The notes: a model not told the origin generated them from the sequence alone. 64,000 nt of DNA from an uncultured Dysosmobacter sp. (GCA_934565855.1 CAKTIO010000001.1:124001-188000), one strand, 5' to 3'; shown: positions 24,547 to 33,182, numbered from the stretch's first letter. Translations and numbers: made by a program.

Positions 24547-24927
24547 TTATTCTCCCATCGGAGCGCCGCACTGGGGGCAGAACTTGCTGTCCGACACCGC
24601 GCCGCAAACCGGGCAGGACTTCATGCTGGCATCAATGTCCGTATCCACAGGGTCCGCGTCCTTTTTCGGCTTGCTGGCTTCCAGCTCCGCAATCCTCTGC
24701 TTGGACGCGGCGACGTCGTCCACCAGATCCTTTACAGCCTCCGGGATCTCGCCGCTGTATTCCGTGACAAACCATTCTCCAATGGTTCGGTAATTCTTAT
24801 CGATCTCGCGCTGCTCTCCCGCGATCGCCACATTGATCTTCGCCAGCTCCGCAGCGTCCTTTGCCTTTTCCGATGCGACAAAGGCAACATCCTTTGCCTT
24901 CTTGCTCAAATCATTGAAAAATGCCAT
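24547..24927 (-). CDS. Coiled-coil protein with C-terminal zinc ribbon
   Basis: A 126-aa soluble protein. Residues 1-85 are a charged helical region with heptad character (MAFFNDLSKKAKDVAFVASE, KQRIAELEASK), and the C-terminus is a double CxxC ribbon (CPVCGAVSDSKFCPQCGAPMGE). This layout is common in Firmicutes proteins of unknown role. GAAAGGGG precedes the ATG. It is transcribed alone. Confidence 0.82.
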   Translation of the reverse strand: MAFFNDLSKKAKDVAFVASEKAKDAAELAKINVAIAGEQREIDKNYRTIGEWFVTEYSGEIPEAVKDLVDDVAASKQRIAELEASKPKKDADPVDTDIDASMKSCPVCGAVSDSKFCPQCGAPMGE

Positions 24928-24992
24928 GATCCAAACCCCTTTCCGTTTCGGGTGCCTATTGCACCGACTTTCACGCCCGGTTTTGTGCCACC

Positions 24993-25021
24993 AGTATACC
25001 CCAGAATCTTCAAAAACGCAA
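24993..25021 (-). promoter_or_regulatory. Promoter of the coiled-coil zinc-ribbon gene
   Basis: On the minus strand, TTGCGT (25016-25021) and TATACT (24993-24998), spacing 17 nt. Confidence 0.65.
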
Positions 25022-25082
25022 CTGCTTTCCGGATTGTTTACACTTTCGCAAAGGTTTTCCGCTGAACGGCTCCGGTTTCCCA

Positions 25083-26597
25083 TCAGGCATTCTCCGGCGC
25101 GCTCCAGCCCTGCGACCGGCGGACCGCCCGTTTCCACTGCTCGTAATCCCTGCGGCATTCCTCCTCTCCGCGCAGCGGATGGAAGCTATGCTGGCTGCGG
25201 CGCAGCCGCTCCAGCTGCTCTGTATCTGTCCACACCCCGGCGGACAGCCCCGCCAGCGCCGCCGCGCCGAAGGCGGTGGTCTCCACCTGTGCCGGACGGT
25301 CCACCTCCAGCCGCAGCAGATCCGCCTGCGTCTGCATCAGGATATCACTGACGGAAGCACCGCCATCCACCCGCAGCACCGACAGCGGGCAGGGAGCATC
25401 CTTCCGCATGGCATTGACCAGATCCGTCACCTGATAGGCAATGGAATCCAGCGTTGCCCGGGCAACATGGGCGCGGGTGGTTCCGCGGGTCAGACCCAGC
25501 AGTGCGCCCCGCGCATACATATCCCAGTACGGTGCGCCCAGTCCGGTAAACGCCGGAACCAGCACCACGCCGCCGGAGTTGGGTACGCTCTCTGCCAAGC
25601 GGTCGCACTCCGGCGCGGAGTCGATCAGCTTCAGCTCATCCCGCAGCCACTGGATGGCGCTGCCGGCATTGAATACGCTGCCCTCCAGCGCATAGGTGGT
25701 CTCTCCATGAATGCTCCACGCTACGGACGTCACCAGCCCCGCCTGAGAGCGCACCGGCGTGCCGCCCACATTCATCAGCGTAAAGCAGCCCGTCCCGTAT
25801 GTATTCTTCGCCTGTCCCGGTTGAAAGCACGCCTGCCCGAACAGTGCCGCAGGCTGGTCCCCAGCGCTGCCGCAAATGGGAATCCCCGCCAACGCCTCCA
25901 GCCCCGGGATCCCTGCGGCGACCCTTCCATACTCTCCGCAGGAGGGAACCGGCTGCGGCAGCAGGGTCTGCGGCACCTTCAGCATCCGGCACATGTCCTC
26001 ATCCCATTGCAGGGTGTGGATATTAAACAGCATCGTCCGGGAGGCGTTGGAGTAATCCGTCACATGGACCTGTCCTCCTGTCAGCTGCCAGATCAGCCAG
26101 CTGTCCACCGTTCCCGCCAGCAGCTCTCCCCGCTCCGCCCGCTGGCGCGCTCCTGGAACATGGTCCAAGATCCATTGGAGCTTGCTGCCCGAAAAATAGG
26201 CGTCGATCAGCAGTCCTGTCTTTTCCGTAACGGTTTCTCCCAGCCCCTCCGCCTTCAGCTGGTCACAGATCGGCGCGGTCCGGCGGCACTGCCAAACGAT
26301 GGCATTATATACTGGCTCTCCGGTCCTCCGGTCCCAGAGAATGGTGGTTTCTCTCTGGTTGGTAATGCCAATGGCAGCGATCTGCTTCGGGTCGATATGG
26401 GCGGTGTTCACCGCCTCTGCCAGCGCCCTTTTTTCCGTATCCCAAATTTCCATCGGGTCATGCTCTACCCAGCCAGGCTGCGGATAAATCTGCTGAAACG
26501 GATACTGCGCCCGTGCCACCAGCTCTCCGTTCTCGTGAAACAAAATGGCGCGGGAGCTGGTCGTTCCCTGGTCCAGCGCCGCAACATATGCCGCCAT
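25083..26597 (-). CDS. glpK: Glycerol kinase
   Basis: A 504-aa FGGY-family kinase that phosphorylates glycerol to glycerol 3-phosphate. The N-terminal ALDQGTTSSRAILF phosphate-binding loop, RTMLFNIHTLQWD, and the FGGY signature region (VLRVDGGASVSDILMQTQADL) are present. Length is standard. The ATG at 26597 follows GGGGGAG. No glpF or glycerol-3-phosphate dehydrogenase is nearby; instead a lipase-like gene is transcribed divergently, so the kinase may act on glycerol released from acylglycerols. Confidence 0.95.
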   Translation of the reverse strand: MAAYVAALDQGTTSSRAILFHENGELVARAQYPFQQIYPQPGWVEHDPMEIWDTEKRALAEAVNTAHIDPKQIAAIGITNQRETTILWDRRTGEPVYNAIVWQCRRTAPICDQLKAEGLGETVTEKTGLLIDAYFSGSKLQWILDHVPGARQRAERGELLAGTVDSWLIWQLTGGQVHVTDYSNASRTMLFNIHTLQWDEDMCRMLKVPQTLLPQPVPSCGEYGRVAAGIPGLEALAGIPICGSAGDQPAALFGQACFQPGQAKNTYGTGCFTLMNVGGTPVRSQAGLVTSVAWSIHGETTYALEGSVFNAGSAIQWLRDELKLIDSAPECDRLAESVPNSGGVVLVPAFTGLGAPYWDMYARGALLGLTRGTTRAHVARATLDSIAYQVTDLVNAMRKDAPCPLSVLRVDGGASVSDILMQTQADLLRLEVDRPAQVETTAFGAAALAGLSAGVWTDTEQLERLRRSQHSFHPLRGEEECRRDYEQWKRAVRRSQGWSAPENA

Positions 26598-26655
26598 CAA
26601 ACTCCCCCTGTCTTTTTTTCATCAAGTATGCTATTTTTATCTTACAAGTGGAAAT

Positions 26656-26684
26656 ATTATAGCACAGAAGGGAGCTGTTTTCCA
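26656..26684 (-). promoter_or_regulatory. Probable glpK promoter
   Basis: On the minus strand, TGGAAA (26679-26684) and TATAAT (26656-26661), spacing 17 nt with a TGC extension. It overlaps the ribosome-site region of the divergent hydrolase gene. Confidence 0.5.
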
Positions 26685-26685
26685 T

Positions 26686-27642
26686 ATGATCTCAACCGAG
26701 TTTACGCTGCCGTCACAGGATGGAAAAACCACTCTGCACGGCAGGCTCTGGCGCCCGGAAACGACACCTGTCGCCCTGCTGCAGATTTCCCACGGCGTTG
26801 CCGAGCACATCGGGCGCTATGAACCGCTGGCGAAATTTCTCACCGCCCACGGGATCCTTGTGGCGGGCAACGACCATCTAGGGCATGGCGGCTCCGTTGC
26901 CCCAGGTGCGCCGCGGCTTTACCTGGGTCCTAAGGGAAGCTGGAACACAGTAGTGCAGGACCTGGAGCAGGTCCGCCTGTTTTTGACCCGCACCTGCCCG
27001 GGCGTACCCAATTTTTTACTGGGGCATTCTATGGGATCGTTTCTCGCCCGGACGTATCTGATCCGCTACCCCGGCAGGGTGCGCGGCGCCATCCTGATGG
27101 GAACCGGGCAGCCCTCCACCCTGCTGCTGACTGCCGGACGCAGCATGGTCCGCCGGGAAATTCAGAAATATGGGGAGGAACATGCCAGCCCCGCCGTTTC
27201 CCAGCTGACCTTTGACCACTATAACCGCCGCTTTGCCCCCAACCGCACAGACTGTGACTGGGTCTCCTCCGATCCGAAGCAGGTGGACCTCTACCGCGCC
27301 GACCCGCTGTGCAGCGGAAACGCTTCACTGGGGCTTTTCCGGGAAATGCTGGACGGTCTGGATTTCATCCGCCGCCCAGAAAATCTGCGGAGGATGGACC
27401 GTAAAACGCCCATTCTCTTTCTCTCCGGCAGCATGGACCCGGTGGGTGACAGCGGAAAGGGCGTGCAAAAGGCATACGACAGCTTCCGCCGCGCCGGAGT
27501 GGCGGACGTCCGTCAAAAGCTCTATGCCGGAGCGCGGCACGAGATCCTCAACGACACCTGCCGTGATGCCGTACAGCAGGATCTGCTCCGTTGGATCACG
27601 GCGCATCTTCCCTCCGGTACGGCGCCTGCCAAAGCTCCCTGA
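26686..27642 (+). CDS. Alpha/beta hydrolase, monoacylglycerol lipase-like
   Basis: A 318-aa soluble hydrolase. The HGVAEHIGRYEPLAKFL segment and LLGHSMGSFLAR nucleophile elbow (Ser in GHSMG) are typical of the monoacylglycerol lipase / lysophospholipase group. Asp in LSGSMDPVGD and His in GARHEILND complete the triad. The ATG at 26686 follows AAGGGAG. The 3' end overlaps the convergent CmpB-like gene by 47 nt. Divergent arrangement with glpK hints at glycerol release from lipids; the true substrate is not shown by sequence. Confidence 0.88.
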   Translation: MISTEFTLPSQDGKTTLHGRLWRPETTPVALLQISHGVAEHIGRYEPLAKFLTAHGILVAGNDHLGHGGSVAPGAPRLYLGPKGSWNTVVQDLEQVRLFLTRTCPGVPNFLLGHSMGSFLARTYLIRYPGRVRGAILMGTGQPSTLLLTAGRSMVRREIQKYGEEHASPAVSQLTFDHYNRRFAPNRTDCDWVSSDPKQVDLYRADPLCSGNASLGLFREMLDGLDFIRRPENLRRMDRKTPILFLSGSMDPVGDSGKGVQKAYDSFRRAGVADVRQKLYAGARHEILNDTCRDAVQQDLLRWITAHLPSGTAPAKAP

Positions 27643-28159
27643 CCGTGCGCAGCCGCAGCCCATCAATATCTCCCGTCCAATAGAGATACCACCCAGAGCA
27701 CACGCCGTCTGCGGTCAGCAGCAAAATCCCTCCCCACGTCACCGTGGGAGGAATCTGCGCGGCAAAGTCCTCTACCCACGGCTGCACACCGTAAACCGCC
27801 CACGCCGCCAGCAGTCCCCATGCAATGGAGAACCACAGGCACACCCGTCCATGCAGGCTTCCTTTGAGCCCGCGGTAGTCCCAGAAACGAACCCCCAGAA
27901 ACGTATCGTAGAGCCAGTGGAGCAGATACTCCACCGCCGTTGCCGCCGCGCCGCCTGTCAGCAGGATCCAGGGGAATGTCTTCCACGCATCCGGAAGCGC
28001 CAGCACCGCCAGCATTCCCAGTCCGTACACCGGACACAGCGGCAGGCAGAAAAAACACTTGCGGACCTGATGACTGCACCCTGCCGCCCGGGCAAATCCC
28101 TTTTCCAGCCCATATCCCGCAAGACTGTATATCCAGAAGATCCAGAACCACCTTGCCAC
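27596..28159 (-). CDS. Membrane protein of the CmpB / PF06541 type
   Basis: A 187-aa protein with five membrane segments. The features FCLPLCPVYGLGML and GVRFWDYRGLKGSLHGRVCLWFSIAWG, which combine a tight aromatic loop and a conserved W-D-Y, are typical of the family annotated as putative ABC transporter permease (PF06541), whose function is unknown. It uses a GTG start at 28159 with GAGGTGAGG upstream. Its end overlaps the convergent hydrolase on the other strand. Confidence 0.8.
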   Translation of the reverse strand: MARWFWIFWIYSLAGYGLEKGFARAAGCSHQVRKCFFCLPLCPVYGLGMLAVLALPDAWKTFPWILLTGGAAATAVEYLLHWLYDTFLGVRFWDYRGLKGSLHGRVCLWFSIAWGLLAAWAVYGVQPWVEDFAAQIPPTVTWGGILLLTADGVCSGWYLYWTGDIDGLRLRTVRELWQAPYRREDAP

Positions 28160-28270
28160 GCCCTCACCTCAAGGACCAGTTTTCCCGCTTCCGGAAAAAC
28201 CATGCGGCTTTCATTGCACCCTCTCGGAAAATGTGGTAAACTGTCTTCAATCTTTTAGGAGGAGCTTACT

Positions 28271-28840
28271 ATGAACGAGTGGGAGCAGCTAAAAAAAGAA
28301 TGCTCTGCCTGCCGGAGCTGCAGCCTCTGCGAGACCCGGACCCATGTGGTTTTCGGAGATGGCTCTGTCAATGCAGAGATTCTGTTTGTCGGTGAGGGTC
28401 CCGGACAGCATGAGGATGAACAGGGCGTTCCCTTTGTAGGACGCGCCGGACAGCTGTTGGACGATATGATGGCAATGATCGGGCTGGACCGCACCAAGGT
28501 CTACATTGCCAACATTGTGAAATGCCGTCCGCCCAACAACCGCGACCCGCTGAATGTGGAGCAGGACGCCTGCATCGGCTGGCTGAACCGGCAAATGGAG
28601 CTGCTGCATCCCAAAATGATCGTCTGTCTGGGGCGTATTGCCGCCAAGGTCCTTATCAAGGAGGACTTCAAAATCACTCAGGAGCATGGACAGTGGTTTG
28701 AGCGCAACGGAATCCCCATGACCGCCATCTATCACCCTGCCGCCCTGTTGCGGGATGTATACAAGCGACCAGAAACCTTTGAGGACCTGAAAAGCATTCA
28801 GGCGCGGGCAAGAACACTCTGTTCTCATACCTCACTGTAA
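28271..28840 (+). CDS. Type 4 uracil-DNA glycosylase
   Basis: A 189-aa Fe-S uracil-DNA glycosylase that removes uracil arising from cytosine deamination. The N-terminal CSACRSCSLC region supplies cluster cysteines, VGEGPGQHEDEQG is the catalytic water-activating motif of family 4/5, and YHPAALLRD contains the conserved His. KCRPPNNRDP adds a further family segment. GGAGGAG precedes the ATG. It is monocistronic. No LexA box was seen upstream. Confidence 0.92.
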   Translation: MNEWEQLKKECSACRSCSLCETRTHVVFGDGSVNAEILFVGEGPGQHEDEQGVPFVGRAGQLLDDMMAMIGLDRTKVYIANIVKCRPPNNRDPLNVEQDACIGWLNRQMELLHPKMIVCLGRIAAKVLIKEDFKITQEHGQWFERNGIPMTAIYHPAALLRDVYKRPETFEDLKSIQARARTLCSHTSL

Positions 28841-28885
28841 TCTTTTCTATATTTTATACCTTCAGGAATCATTTTCCCGTCTCAT

Positions 28886-28927
28886 TGTTCCCGTTATTGT
28901 CAACTATAGTTGACAATAACGGGAACA
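28886..28927 (+). promoter_or_regulatory. Perfect 42-nt palindrome over the bioY promoter
   Basis: The two 21-nt halves are exact inverted copies, centred between 28906 and 28907. The core reads TTGTCAAC-TATA-GTTGACAA, and the right half contains the -35 hexamer. It is probably a repressor operator. The core resembles BirA half-sites but lacks their usual 14-17 bp spacer. Confidence 0.7.
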
Positions 28928-28938
28928 TGTGCTATTCT
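28910..28938 (+). promoter_or_regulatory. bioY promoter
   Basis: TTGACA (28910-28915) and TATTCT (28933-28938), spacing 17 nt, with a TGC extension. Confidence 0.8.
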
Positions 28939-28969
28939 CAAGGAAAATTACTGGAAAGGAAACAATATC

Positions 28970-29521
28970 ATGGCTCCTTATTCTTCCGCAAAGCTTCAAA
29001 CCCGTGACATGGCATACATTGCCCTGATGGCAGTGGTCATTGCCATCTGCTCCTGGATCTCTATTCCCATGACGGTGCCTTTCACCATGCAGACCTTTGC
29101 CATGTTCATGGCAGTGGGACTGCTGGGCGGCAAACGCGGCACGTTGTCTGTTCTGGTGTTCATTCTGCTGGGTGCCATCGGCATTCCGGTGTTCTCCGGC
29201 TTCAAGGGCGGCATTGGCGTTCTCTTCGGCACAACCGGCGGCTACATTCTCGGCTTTTTAGGCTCCGCCCTGCTGTATTGGCTGCTGACACACCTGTTCG
29301 GTGAAAAGAAGTTTGTGTGCATTGCCGCAATGATGCTGGGTCTGCTGCTGTGCTATGCCTTTGGCACTGCCTGGTTCATGATCCTCTATGCCCGCCAGTC
29401 CGGTCCCATCGGCGTGGGAACTGCACTGGGCTGGTGCGTGATCCCCTTTGTCATCCCGGACCTGTGCAAGATGGCGTTGGCAATCGTGCTGTCTAACATT
29501 CTAAAAAAGCATATCAAGTAA
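28970..29521 (+). CDS. bioY: Biotin transporter substrate-binding component BioY
   Basis: A 183-aa integral membrane S-component of an ECF-type vitamin transporter, with about six membrane segments. The family hallmarks are PMTVPFTMQTFAMFMAVGLLG and the glycine-rich FKGGIGVLFGTTGGYILGF. It should bind biotin and pair with shared ECF ATPases and EcfT encoded elsewhere. The ATG at 28970 follows GGAAAGGAAAC. No biotin synthesis genes are near; a repressed importer regulated by biotin availability is likely, given the operator-like palindrome. Confidence 0.93.
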   Translation: MAPYSSAKLQTRDMAYIALMAVVIAICSWISIPMTVPFTMQTFAMFMAVGLLGGKRGTLSVLVFILLGAIGIPVFSGFKGGIGVLFGTTGGYILGFLGSALLYWLLTHLFGEKKFVCIAAMMLGLLLCYAFGTAWFMILYARQSGPIGVGTALGWCVIPFVIPDLCKMALAIVLSNILKKHIK

Positions 29522-29540
29522 AGCTCTGTCCATGAAGCAG

Positions 29541-29583
29541 AACAGCGTCCCCCTCCAGCAGAAGGGAGACGCTGTTGTTTTTT
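29541..29583 (+). terminator. bioY terminator
   Basis: AACAGCGTC and GACGCTGTT pair around an 18-nt loop, followed by GTTTTTT. It abuts the end of the convergent GNAT gene. Confidence 0.8.
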
Positions 29584-30070
29584 AGAATTCCAGCCGCATA
29601 TCGTACCAGGTCACGCCGCCGTGAACGGAACTGGAGATTCCATAGCTTCGGTAACCGAATTTTTCATAATAGTGGATCAGCTTGTCCTTACATGCCAGCA
29701 CACAGCCCTTTCGCCCCTGTGCCCGGGCATCGGCGATCACCTGCTCCATGAGCCGTGCGGCACAGCCATTGCGGCGGTATTCCGGCAGGGTATCCACGCC
29801 GAAAATTGCCTGCCATGCTCCGTTTTCATCATGCAGAGACGCATCGGCGTACTGCTCGTCCAGAATGACCGGCTCATTGCTGACCATCCCGTTGATAAAC
29901 GCCACGCACCTTCCGTCCTCCTCCAGCAGCCAGAAATGGTTCGGATAGAACCTCAGGCGCTGCGCAAATTCCTCCCGCGTGGCAGCCTCCGCCGCTGGGA
30001 AGCAGGCTGCCTCAATTTCCGTTACCACGTCCAGATCCGTCTCTGCCGCCGTTCTGATTTTCCATGCCAT
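29582..30070 (-). CDS. GNAT-family N-acetyltransferase
   Basis: A 162-aa acetyltransferase of the GNAT fold. Acetyl-CoA binding is indicated by LPEYRRNGCAARLMEQVI (the R/Q-x-x-G-x-G/A segment), followed by the IHYYEKFGYRSYG motif B. Substrate is unknown. It lies 2 nt after the XRE-cupin regulator stop, so the two are co-transcribed, and the acetyltransferase is presumably under its control. Confidence 0.87.
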   Translation of the reverse strand: MAWKIRTAAETDLDVVTEIEAACFPAAEAATREEFAQRLRFYPNHFWLLEEDGRCVAFINGMVSNEPVILDEQYADASLHDENGAWQAIFGVDTLPEYRRNGCAARLMEQVIADARAQGRKGCVLACKDKLIHYYEKFGYRSYGISSSVHGGVTWYDMRLEF

Positions 30071-30072
30071 GC

Positions 30073-30639
30073 TTATCCGTTCTCCTTTTTTCGGTATTGC
30101 CACAGAAGATATGCCCGCACGGTGCTGTTGCTTTGGTTTGTCAGCTCCCACGGCTGGTCTGCCGGGATGCGCAGGGCATCCCGCTCCTGTAATTCGTAGG
30201 TCTCTCCGCCTGCCGTCAGTCTCCCGGTACCAGCCAGAAGCGTAACTGTGCAGACACACCCCGTCACTGACGTCTGCGGCACATAGCGCCCGCTGATATA
30301 CACATCCACAAAGGCGCTTTCCAATCCCGTCTTTTCCTCATACGGCATGGATTCCCGCCATACGACCTTCCCACCGTCCAGCCGCTCCGGCTTGTGGTCC
30401 AGCTCCCGGGAAAGCAGCAGCGGTTCAAAGCTGTCATTTCGCAGGAATTCCTCCGCCGGAACCTTCAGCGCCTGCGCCAGCTTTCCTAAAATCGCCACGG
30501 ATGGATTCGCTTCTCCCCGCTCGATCTGCCCCAGCATGCTGCGGGACACACCGGACATCTCTGCGGTCCGTTCCAGGCTCAATTTCTGCGTCTTTCGGAT
30601 GCGCTTGATATTCTCCGCGACCGCCCGATTCAACTCCAA
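30073..30639 (-). CDS. XRE-family regulator with C-terminal cupin domain
   Basis: A 188-aa transcription factor. The N-terminal HTH (residues about 5-60) includes LSLERTAEMSGVSRSMLGQIERG. The C-terminal cupin barrel (about 100-185), with GTGRLTAGGETYELQERDAL, is a likely small-molecule sensor. A TTG start at 30639 follows AAGGGG by 8 nt; a GTG at 30648 would sit inside that site. The consensus-quality promoter (TTGACA-17-TACTAT) is at 30686-30714. It leads a two-gene operon with a GNAT. Confidence 0.88.
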   Translation of the reverse strand: MELNRAVAENIKRIRKTQKLSLERTAEMSGVSRSMLGQIERGEANPSVAILGKLAQALKVPAEEFLRNDSFEPLLLSRELDHKPERLDGGKVVWRESMPYEEKTGLESAFVDVYISGRYVPQTSVTGCVCTVTLLAGTGRLTAGGETYELQERDALRIPADQPWELTNQSNSTVRAYLLWQYRKKENG

Positions 30640-30685
30640 TAGAAACACCCCTTAACCGGAGATTATACTGTCAAATTCTGTCTAT

Positions 30686-30714
30686 ATAGTACCTATTTTT
30701 GCTGCTTCTGTCAA
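30686..30714 (-). promoter_or_regulatory. Promoter of the XRE-cupin/GNAT operon
   Basis: On the minus strand, TTGACA (30709-30714) and TACTAT (30686-30691), spacing 17 nt. A second TTGACA-like sequence lies just downstream. Confidence 0.75.
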
Positions 30715-30722
30715 GGCAAACA

Positions 30723-30752
30723 GAAAAAAGGGGAGGAGCATAGCTCCTCCCC
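30723..30752 (-). terminator. cysE-cysS operon terminator
   Basis: On the minus strand GGGGAGGAGC and GCTCCTCCCC pair around 3 nt, followed by TTTTTTC. Confidence 0.88.
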
Positions 30753-30765
30753 CTCATGGATACAT

Positions 30766-32214
30766 TTATACCCGTTTCCACTGTGCGCCGCCAGGCACGT
30801 CGATGATCTCCACGCCCTGTGCTTTCAGCTCGTCCCGGATCCGGTCGGCTTCCGCGAAGTTTTTTGCCTTCTTCGCTTCGCCCCGTGCCAGAACCCTCGC
30901 ATCAATTTCCGGGTCGCCTTCTCCGGTCACGGTATAGCCAGCCGTCTTTGCCACCGTCCGTTGCTGCGCCTGCTCTGCCCGTTTCGCCGCAGCCTTTTCC
31001 AGCAGGCTCAGGCTCAGCACCTGGTCAAAGTCCCCAATGACCGCCAGCTTGGTGGCATCATTGGTCTTCGCCTTCAGGGCGTCAAACACTGCCGTAATGC
31101 CCATAGAGGTGTTCAGGTCGTTGCCCATCTGCTTAAGGAATCTCTCCCGGTACTCCTTCAGCACCGCTTCATCTACCGCTCCATCCTCCGGCTTCAGCGC
31201 CGCAATACGGTTCACCAGCTTCTGATACGCCGCCACCGCGTTGTCCAGATTTTCATAGCTGAATACCAGCGCCTTGCGGTAATGGCTTTGCAGGCAAAAA
31301 TAACGGTACGCCAGCGGGTCATATCCCTTTTCCTCCAGCAGCGATACCGTCAGAAATTCGCCCTTGGACTTGCTCATTTTACCTGTAGAGGTGTTCAGAT
31401 GGTGCACATGGAACCACTGCGGACACCAGGGATGCCCCAGATAGCTTTCCGACTGGGCGATCTCATTGGTGTGGTGGGGGAAGGCATTGTCCACGCCGCC
31501 GCAGTGCAGGTCCAGATACTCCCCATTGTACTTCATGGAAATTCCGGAACACTCAATGTGCCAGCCCGGATAGCCCACGCCCCACGGGGAATCCCATTTC
31601 AGCGCCTGATCCTCGAACTTCGACTTGGTAAACCACAGCACAAAGTCATTCTTGTTTTTCTTATTGGGGTCCTCCTCCACGCCTTCCCGGACGCCCACTG
31701 CCAGGTCCTCCTCGTCGTGGTCATTGAAGACATAGTAGCGCTCCAGCTTGGAGGTGTCAAAATACACGTTGCCGCCGGCGAGATAGGCGTAGCCCTTATC
31801 CAGCAGCCGGGTAATGATGGCAATATACTCCTGGATGCAGCCCGTTGCCGGCTGCACCACGTCCGGACGCTTGATGTTCAGCTTCCGGCAATCCTCAAAA
31901 AAGGCGTCCGTGTAGTATTGGGCGATCTCCATCACAGTCTTATGCTCCCGCTTGGCGCCCTTGAGCATCTTGTCCTCGCCCGTGTCCGCATCTGAGCTGA
32001 GATGCCCCACATCGGTGATGTTCATGACCCGGTTCACGCTGTAGCCGGAATAGCGCAGGAATTTTTCCAGTACGTCCTCCATGATATAGCTGCGCAGGTT
32101 TCCGATATGTGCAAAATGATACACTGTGGGACCACAGGTATACATTTCCACATGACCGGGCGTGTGGGTCTGAAATTCCTCTTTTTTATGCGTCGCAGAA
32201 TTGTATAGCTGCAT
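30766..32214 (-). CDS. cysS: Cysteinyl-tRNA synthetase
   Basis: A 482-aa class I aminoacyl-tRNA synthetase that charges tRNA-Cys. The HIGH-like YHFAHIGNLRSY (after the zinc-binding Cys in YTCGPT), GWHIECSGIS, and the KMSKS loop (GKMSKSKGEFL) are present, and length is standard. The gene starts 3 nt after cysE stops, so both follow the T-box that senses charging of tRNA-Cys. Confidence 0.97.
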   Translation of the reverse strand: MQLYNSATHKKEEFQTHTPGHVEMYTCGPTVYHFAHIGNLRSYIMEDVLEKFLRYSGYSVNRVMNITDVGHLSSDADTGEDKMLKGAKREHKTVMEIAQYYTDAFFEDCRKLNIKRPDVVQPATGCIQEYIAIITRLLDKGYAYLAGGNVYFDTSKLERYYVFNDHDEEDLAVGVREGVEEDPNKKNKNDFVLWFTKSKFEDQALKWDSPWGVGYPGWHIECSGISMKYNGEYLDLHCGGVDNAFPHHTNEIAQSESYLGHPWCPQWFHVHHLNTSTGKMSKSKGEFLTVSLLEEKGYDPLAYRYFCLQSHYRKALVFSYENLDNAVAAYQKLVNRIAALKPEDGAVDEAVLKEYRERFLKQMGNDLNTSMGITAVFDALKAKTNDATKLAVIGDFDQVLSLSLLEKAAAKRAEQAQQRTVAKTAGYTVTGEGDPEIDARVLARGEAKKAKNFAEADRIRDELKAQGVEIIDVPGGAQWKRV

Positions 32215-32217
32215 TTT

Positions 32218-32880
32218 TCAAGCAGTCCTTTCCTGATGTTTCTTTTGGTCTTTCTTTTCCAGTTCTTCCAGCCGGCGGTTCAAAAGCTCCAGCTTTTCCT
32301 GAATGGGGTCCTGAACGTGGATCTGGTCCACATCGTCCGCGTAGTATACCGGCTTTCCTTCCACCCGTACCACCTGGGCAGGCACGCCCACCGCAGTGCA
32401 GTTGGGCGGTACCTCGTTCAGAACCACCGCACCGGCGGCAATACGGGTATTGTCGCCCACCTTAAAGGGACCCAGCACCTTGGCGCCGGAGCCTACCAGG
32501 ACATTATTTCCCAGGGTCGGGTGCCGCTTTCCCTTGTCCTTTCCGGTTCCGCCCAGGGTCACTCCCTGATAGAGCAGACAGTCGTCTCCGATTTCCGCTG
32601 TCTCTCCGATCACAATGCCCATACCGTGGTCGATGACCAGCCGGTGTCCGATGGTCGCCGCCGGATGGATCTCCACTCCGGTCTTTTTTCTGGCGTGCTG
32701 TGAGACCCACCGCGCCAGAAAATACCGGTGGTGCAGATACAGCCAATGTGCAATGCGGTGATAAATCACCGCGTGAACGCCGGGATACAGCAGGAATACC
32801 TCCAGCCTGCTGCGGGCAGCGGGGTCCCGGCGCTGATAGGCAGCCAGCAGGCTGCCCAAACGGGTCATATGCTTTGCCAT
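32218..32880 (-). CDS. cysE: Serine O-acetyltransferase
   Basis: A left-handed beta-helix hexapeptide acetyltransferase of about 220 aa that makes O-acetylserine for cysteine synthesis. The [24 protein letters not shown] region holds the conserved His-Asp active site, and the C-terminal tail is a charged helix. Three in-frame ATGs are close together (32892, 32880, 32868); 32880 gives the best distance from AAGGAG, while the first lies too near it. It is first gene of the T-box-regulated cysE-cysS operon. Confidence 0.93.
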   Translation of the reverse strand: MAKHMTRLGSLLAAYQRRDPAARSRLEVFLLYPGVHAVIYHRIAHWLYLHHRYFLARWVSQHARKKTGVEIHPAATIGHRLVIDHGMGIVIGETAEIGDDCLLYQGVTLGGTGKDKGKRHPTLGNNVLVGSGAKVLGPFKVGDNTRIAAGAVVLNEVPPNCTAVGVPAQVVRVEGKPVYYADDVDQIHVQDPIQEKLELLNRRLEELEKKDQKKHQERTA

Positions 32881-32913
32881 AATCGATATCATTCTCCTTG
32901 TGTTGGTCCGGGA

Positions 32914-33150
32914 AACAAAAACGCCTCCCGTACCGAAGTACGAGAGGCGATGTTACTCGCGGTTCCACTCTCATTTATCACTCAAGGAAGCCTGTTGACG
33001 CAAGGCTGGACGGAGGGCTTCTGCATCCCCCGCGCTCCCGGACGCACTTCACGAGACCTTCCGCAGATACGCTTCCAGCCGATGACGCACCCTCTCTGTC
33101 CTTCCGGATCCCGCTACTCTTTCCGTTCAACACGCTATTCACTTATTCTT
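32914..33150 (-). promoter_or_regulatory. T-box leader (Cys-type) before cysE-cysS
   Basis: On the minus strand the conserved T-box GAGTGGAACCGCG (32958-32970) precedes a factor-independent terminator (stem arms at 32922-32933 and 32938-32949, then TTTTTG). A stem I-like region follows the promoter. A TGC triplet at 33063-33065 is a plausible specifier for Cys. Uncharged tRNA-Cys should stabilise the antiterminator and allow transcription of cysE and cysS. Confidence 0.93.
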
Positions 33151-33153
33151 AGT

Positions 33154-33182
33154 ATATTAGCAGGTGCTTTCTTTCGTGTCAA
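33154..33182 (-). promoter_or_regulatory. Promoter of the cysE T-box transcript
   Basis: On the minus strand, TTGACA (33177-33182) and TAATAT (33154-33159), spacing 17 nt with a TGC extension. Confidence 0.85.

Noticed and set aside
25179..26822. Long plus-strand frame over glpK
   Set aside because: Glycerol kinase motifs are on the minus strand; the frame is a high-GC artefact.
28886..28927. The bioY palindrome as a terminator of the glycosylase gene
   Set aside because: It has no T run after the stem and contains a consensus -35 with a -10 at correct spacing, so an operator is the better reading.
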